A DNA stretch of 64,000 nt from Bacteroides caccae (GTDB lineage Bacteria; Bacteroidota; Bacteroidia; Bacteroidales; Bacteroidaceae). The stretch spans positions 62,001-126,000 of the forward strand of contig NZ_CP022412.2 of the NCBI RefSeq assembly GCF_002222615.2. The letters are read 5' to 3'. The position numbers and the translations under genes were made by a program. The notes below the pieces were generated by a model, which was given only the letters and a program-made list of their open reading frames with translations, did not search any database and was not told where the DNA came from. Positions 62,392-64,000 of this stretch are shown here, in pieces. Within the stretch, counting starts at the first letter, position 1, and the number at the start of each line of letters is the position of its first letter.

Positions 62392-64000
62392 TTAGATGAA
62401 TAGCGTGTGTTTTGTTCCGCTATATGTCAGTGTTAAACGGTGCATTGCCCTCGTGACCGCCACATATAGCATACTCCGGTCGATCTCTGAATGATAATTC
62501 TTATCGTCTGTCTGTGGAATAATTACCTCATCAAATTCCAAACCCTTTGCCATGTGTGCAGAGGTGATAACAATACCCTGCACAAAAGCCGAACTTTGGT
62601 TCGATAGGAAATGAATATCAGGAATTTGCAATTTATCTGCCATCTCACAGGCTTGCGATTCGGTTTTGCAGACAATCCCCAGCGATTTGTAGGCGGATGC
62701 CTGAAAGGTAACTATTAAATCTTTAATAGCAGATAGTTCTTCTTTCTCATTATTAAATTGTAATACTTTCGGTTTCTCTCCATGCCGTGCGACTGGTTCA
62801 AGATCGGTATTTGTCCGTATTTTCTGTGCAAAATCAGTGATCTCGCAAGTAGAACGGTAGCTCTTGCACAGCTTCATCACCTCGCCTGTGACAAGAGCTT
62901 TCTGAATCATATCCGCAGTAGACGAGCCATAAGGATTGACCGACTGGCTGGTATCACCCAATACCGTTTTCCGACAAGGGAATAGCTTTTGTGTTACCTT
63001 ATACTGGATTGGAGAATAATCTTGCATTTCATCTACCAGCAAATGTTTAACATAGTTCTTTGTACCACCTTCCAAAGCGATATGCAGATACGCCAATGGT
63101 GCTAAGTCGGCATATTCAAGTGTGCGGTTCTTCCGCATTTTAAACAGTTCCGGCTTATCCATCCATGCGAAGAAATCTTTATAGACTTGCAGATCATTGT
63201 TTCCGGCAAACATTCGCTTAATCTCTTTCTTAAGGAAATTCCGTTCGGCAGTCGTCACAGTGAAAGCGTATTGTACTTTCATCATATCGAGAATATAATC
63301 CGTCATTGCCTCAAACCGCTGGCGCATGGGGTAGCGGTTGAAACGGTGGAATTGCTCTTCGATAAATTCAGCCGGGACGGTGATATGCTTGGTTAGCTTC
63401 ACATCCTCTGCTCTAAAGTAGTGGTTTTCGATGTGCAAAATAAAGCGATCCAGACTGGCGATGAAGTCGAAAGATGATTTATATTCGATTCGTTCAATAA
63501 AGTCCGGTGTTGGTTTTGTCAGCACTTCATTCACTTGCTCGAAAAAGCTAAGGTATTTATATTTGTGATTCAGTACTTCGGAAAGTATCTGCTCCATGCT
63601 CATTTCGGGTACGGTTTCTTCTCCCAGTTCGGGCAGGACGTTAGAGATGTAATCGGCAAACACCTTGTTCGGAGAAACGATCAATATGTCTTTTGAAGAG
63701 ATATTACCCTGAAAAGCATACAGCAAATAGGCGATGCGGTGTAGGGCAATAGAAGTTTTGCCCGAACCTGCTACACCCTGAATGATGAGCGTTCGGGCTT
63801 CCTCATTACGGATAATTAGGTTTTGTTCTCGCTGGATGGTGGCAACGATGTTCTTCATTTTATCATCTGCATTAGAACTTAGTTCCTTTTGCAGAATATC
63901 ATCGTGGACGGTCAGCGCATTTTCGATCATGAATTCCATCTTTCCAGCCCGAATCCGGTATTGCCGTTTCAATGAAATATCCCCTTTTATCTCTCCCGAT
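62392..64000 (-). CDS. HelD-like UvrD/Rep-family ATPase (partial)
   Basis: The visible 536 or so residues run off the window at the N-terminal side: the frame stays open to base 64000 (SGEIKGDISLKRQYRI before RAGKMEF). The Walker A motif is GVAGSGKTSIALHR, Walker B-like is LLVDEMQDYS, and GDTSQSVNPYG and VAVTRAMHRLTLTYSG are later helicase motifs. This layout fits HelD, which removes RNA polymerase from DNA; some HelD proteins protect against rifamycins. On this island it may be cargo of the resistance group. It ends 355 bases before the MATE gene. Confidence 0.82.
   Translation of the reverse strand, partial: SGEIKGDISLKRQYRIRAGKMEFMIENALTVHDDILQKELSSNADDKMKNIVATIQREQNLIIRNEEARTLIIQGVAGSGKTSIALHRIAYLLYAFQGNISSKDILIVSPNKVFADYISNVLPELGEETVPEMSMEQILSEVLNHKYKYLSFFEQVNEVLTKPTPDFIERIEYKSSFDFIASLDRFILHIENHYFRAEDVKLTKHITVPAEFIEEQFHRFNRYPMRQRFEAMTDYILDMMKVQYAFTVTTAERNFLKKEIKRMFAGNNDLQVYKDFFAWMDKPELFKMRKNRTLEYADLAPLAYLHIALEGGTKNYVKHLLVDEMQDYSPIQYKVTQKLFPCRKTVLGDTSQSVNPYGSSTADMIQKALVTGEVMKLCKSYRSTCEITDFAQKIRTNTDLEPVARHGEKPKVLQFNNEKEELSAIKDLIVTFQASAYKSLGIVCKTESQACEMADKLQIPDIHFLSNQSSAFVQGIVITSAHMAKGLEFDEVIIPQTDDKNYHSEIDRSMLYVAVTRAMHRLTLTYSGTKHTLFI

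Larger units (their letters stand above)
53429..64000 (-). mobile_element. Mobilizable genomic island (right end outside window)
   Basis: All genes from 53682 onward read on the minus strand. The set is typical of a transferable Bacteroides element: relaxase (DUF5712-like), BfmA/BtgA-type accessory protein, an oriT-like hairpin cluster, an excisionase-like HTH protein and RteC-like proteins. Cargo comprises a methyltransferase-DGQHR pair and a putative antibiotic-protection group. The left edge is marked by the tRNA-Lys fragment. No integrase is in view; it should lie beyond base 64000 if the element is complete. Confidence 0.65.

Noticed and set aside
1..64000. CRISPR arrays
   Set aside because: I saw no regularly spaced direct repeats with unique spacers and no cas genes.

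Overview
The window looks like the chromosome of a gut Bacteroides species. Promoters follow the Bacteroides pattern (an upstream TTG box about 19-21 bases before TAnnTTTG). There are three SusC/SusD outer-membrane import pairs, and the housekeeping families are typical of Bacteroidales (DUF4954, class I fumarase, HflX, YraN). I cannot name the species from sequence alone.

Bases 1-25,000 are mostly chromosomal backbone. In order they hold the 5' part of dnaE (minus strand), psd-pssA for phosphatidylethanolamine synthesis, small conserved genes, tadA, a YraN protein, a YjbR protein and a biotin ligase. A secreted zinc metalloprotease, a TPR protein, a MATE exporter, pyrH, an EamA transporter, frr and rsgA follow. 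A complete RND efflux operon (adaptor, pump, TolC-type channel), an acyltransferase, fumarase, a DUF4954 protein and hflX complete the stretch.

Bases 25,200-37,980 are the most striking region. A complete susC-susD-lipoprotein operon on the minus strand faces a second susC-susD pair on the plus strand. The second susC has no promoter, no signal peptide and no N-terminal domain. Between them lies a tyrosine recombinase gene. A perfect 46-bp inverted repeat (30854-30899 and 33346-33391) sits inside both susC frames at the same codon phase, and its core is a 19-bp dyad. Inverting the roughly 2.4 kb between the repeats would move the only promoter and export signal from one importer to the other. 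This is a predicted either/or switch between two nutrient or vitamin importers.

Bases 37,980-50,610 return to backbone: a MarC protein, a YjjG-type phosphatase, a coiled-coil lipoprotein, rsmI, tdk, an AI-2E family protein and a tRNA-Lys(TTT). A third susC-susD pair is inserted here, followed by an unusual fusion of a GDPD-like domain with an alkaline phosphatase. It looks like a unit for scavenging organic phosphate.

An intact IS66-family element (50783-53358) with 28-bp terminal repeats and an 8-bp target duplication follows the tRNA. Just beyond it, an inverted 15-bp copy of the tRNA-Lys 3' end with its own terminator marks the probable edge of a mobilizable island that runs off the right end of the window. 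The island carries a DNA methyltransferase paired with a DGQHR-domain protein (a candidate modification or defence cassette in AT-rich DNA), mobilization genes with an oriT-like hairpin cluster, an excisionase-like HTH protein and RteC-like small proteins. It ends in the window with a likely antibiotic-protection module: a Vat/CatB-type acetyltransferase, a MATE exporter and a HelD-like helicase that continues past base 64000. No integrase for the island is visible here.
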